Below, one piece after another: positions 13,337 through 14,065 of a DNA stretch of 14,065 nt (within the stretch, counting starts at the first letter, position 1; every line of letters starts with the position of its first letter). Below the pieces are notes generated by a model. The model did no database searches and was not told the origin of the DNA. It saw only the letters and a list, made by a program, of their open reading frames with translations. The stretch lies in assembly GCA_018830745.1 (NCBI GenBank), contig JAHJRU010000118.1, forward strand, positions 1 to 14,065, in the 5' to 3' direction. The stretch is from Chloroflexota bacterium (GTDB lineage Bacteria; Chloroflexota; Dehalococcoidia; Dehalococcoidales; JAHJRU01). A program made the translations under genes and the position numbers.

Positions 13337-14065
13337 ATGAAAAGATATACGAAATACGGAGTTTTAATCTTACTGGCAGTTGCTCTACTGATGACCCTCC
13401 TGCCGGCATGTGCTGCTCCCGCCCCCGCACCGGCGCCAGCCCCAGCACCGAAGCCGGCACCGGCACCGGAAGCGCCATGGCCTGACGCCGTGACTTTTGG
13501 TGGCTCAGCTACCGGTGCTACATATACCGTTATGGGTGCGGCTATGGCCCGCATGATTGAAAAGTACACCAAGGTAACAGCTGGGGCTGAGCCAATCGGT
13601 GGCGGCGCTGCCAACCTGATCGCTCTCCACAAGGGGGAAATTGACTTCAGCAGCATTGTCACTTACGACGCCTATGATGCCCCAAGAGGGCTGGGCGAAT
13701 ATAAGGAAACCGGTCCTATCAGCATCACTGCGCTGTTTAATGAACACCACTTCTTGATGACGGGTATCGTAAGGGATGACTCCGGCATAAAAACAGTTGA
13801 AGACTGGCGCGGCAAGAGGCTGATGGCTGACAATCCTAGCACCGCCCTCGCGCTTAATGCTACCAAGGGCATACTTGATGCCTACGGCATGACTACTGAC
13901 GATGTGATAATCCAACCACAGCCGGGCACCGCGGACAGGATCACCGCCTTAGCAGAAAAGACCACTGATGTGGTGATTGCCCCGTATACGGAGGCCACCT
14001 CTTACGTGATTGAGCTATTCCAGAGGATAGATAGTAGATGGATACCACTGGACGATGATAAGATG
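13337..14065 (+). CDS. TAXI-family TRAP solute-binding lipoprotein, 3' end outside
   Basis: A frame open to the last base gives the first 243 residues. The ATG at 13337 follows AAGGGAG (13322-13328) by 8 nt. A lipoprotein signal ends LLPAC (Cys25), then a Pro-Ala linker of about 20 residues (APAPAPAPAPAPKPAPAPE) tethers the domain. The fold starts with VTFGGSATGATYTVMGAAMA, the nucleotide-free binding motif of TAXI proteins, and continues with GGGAANLIALHKGEIDFS and the second lobe from DWRGKRLMADNP. TAXI proteins capture organic acids or similar solutes outside the cell and deliver them to a fused TRAP permease, which should lie downstream. It follows the glycyl radical gene by 128 nt, so the solute may feed that enzyme or the UbiD protein. 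The C-terminal ~70-90 residues are missing from view. Confidence 0.88.
   Translation, partial: MKRYTKYGVLILLAVALLMTLLPACAAPAPAPAPAPAPKPAPAPEAPWPDAVTFGGSATGATYTVMGAAMARMIEKYTKVTAGAEPIGGGAANLIALHKGEIDFSSIVTYDAYDAPRGLGEYKETGPISITALFNEHHFLMTGIVRDDSGIKTVEDWRGKRLMADNPSTALALNATKGILDAYGMTTDDVIIQPQPGTADRITALAEKTTDVVIAPYTEATSYVIELFQRIDSRWIPLDDDKM

Noticed and set aside
13409..13470. GC-rich repeats of CCGGCACCG/GCCCC type as a DNA repeat element
   Set aside because: They simply encode the Pro-Ala linker behind the lipidated Cys of the TAXI protein, a common tether.
14030..14038. ATAGTAGAT, the same sequence as one arm of the 523-546 palindrome
   Set aside because: It lies inside the TAXI coding region, has no second arm nearby, and a single 9-mer match is likely chance.
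1..14065. CRISPR array, tRNA/rRNA genes, transposases or phage genes
   Set aside because: I saw no regular repeat-spacer pattern, tRNA cloverleaf, rRNA signature, or transposase/integrase motif in either strand, despite the many gene fragments.

Overview
The window looks like about 14 kb from an anaerobic bacterium. It carries an oxygen-sensitive glycyl radical enzyme, a UbiD-type decarboxylase, a TAXI-type TRAP binding protein, a scrap of a BadF/HgdC-type dehydratase activase, and System II-type cytochrome c/thiol-redox genes. Lipoproteins with clear lipoboxes and strong AGGAGG ribosome sites are common. The gene mix would fit an anaerobic Chloroflexota/Dehalococcoidia-like lineage, but that is inference from gene content; no marker gene is present.

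Left part (1-3551, + strand). The 3' end of a BlaR1/M56-type membrane metallopeptidase is followed by a sigma70-like promoter whose -10 box sits inside a perfect 9-bp inverted repeat. That promoter would drive an ArsP-like permease, ccdA, and a ResA/TlpA-like thioredoxin lipoprotein. The next genes of a res/ccs operon have collapsed: the first ~30 codons of a resB-like gene run straight into the last third of a ccsA-like gene, which also carries a 1-nt frameshift. A small two-helix membrane protein and the last ~23 codons of a histidine kinase follow. Three CTAAGC repeats at exact 11-bp spacing come next, resembling an OmpR/PhoB-type response-regulator site.

Middle part (3552-6365). A PCYCGC-motif lipoprotein gene is interrupted by an in-frame TGA after a Cys codon, and the same frame stays coding for 58 more codons. 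Immediately after the TGA is a small hairpin with GGU in its loop, 18 nt downstream, the same distance as in E. coli fdhF. I read this as a candidate selenoprotein with a Cys-Sec pair, the most interesting item in the window. It is followed by a NapH/YccM-like membrane iron-sulfur protein. Directly after that gene lie two more gene scraps: a second histidine-kinase C-terminus and a piece of an acyl-CoA dehydratase activase.

Right part (6366-14065). A CrtI/PYROXD2-like FAD oxidoreductase lies on the - strand with its own consensus promoter. A rearrangement breakpoint near 8345-8380 separates it from a 5'-truncated TRAP fused permease on the + strand. A UbiD-family decarboxylase follows, then a glycyl radical enzyme behind a near-perfect promoter, and a TAXI-type TRAP solute-binding lipoprotein that runs off the window end.

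Taken together, this is an accessory, rearranged region. Intact modules (thiol export, the candidate Sec lipoprotein with its Fe-S membrane protein, and UbiD/GRE/TAXI carbon catabolism) are separated by at least five broken gene remnants.
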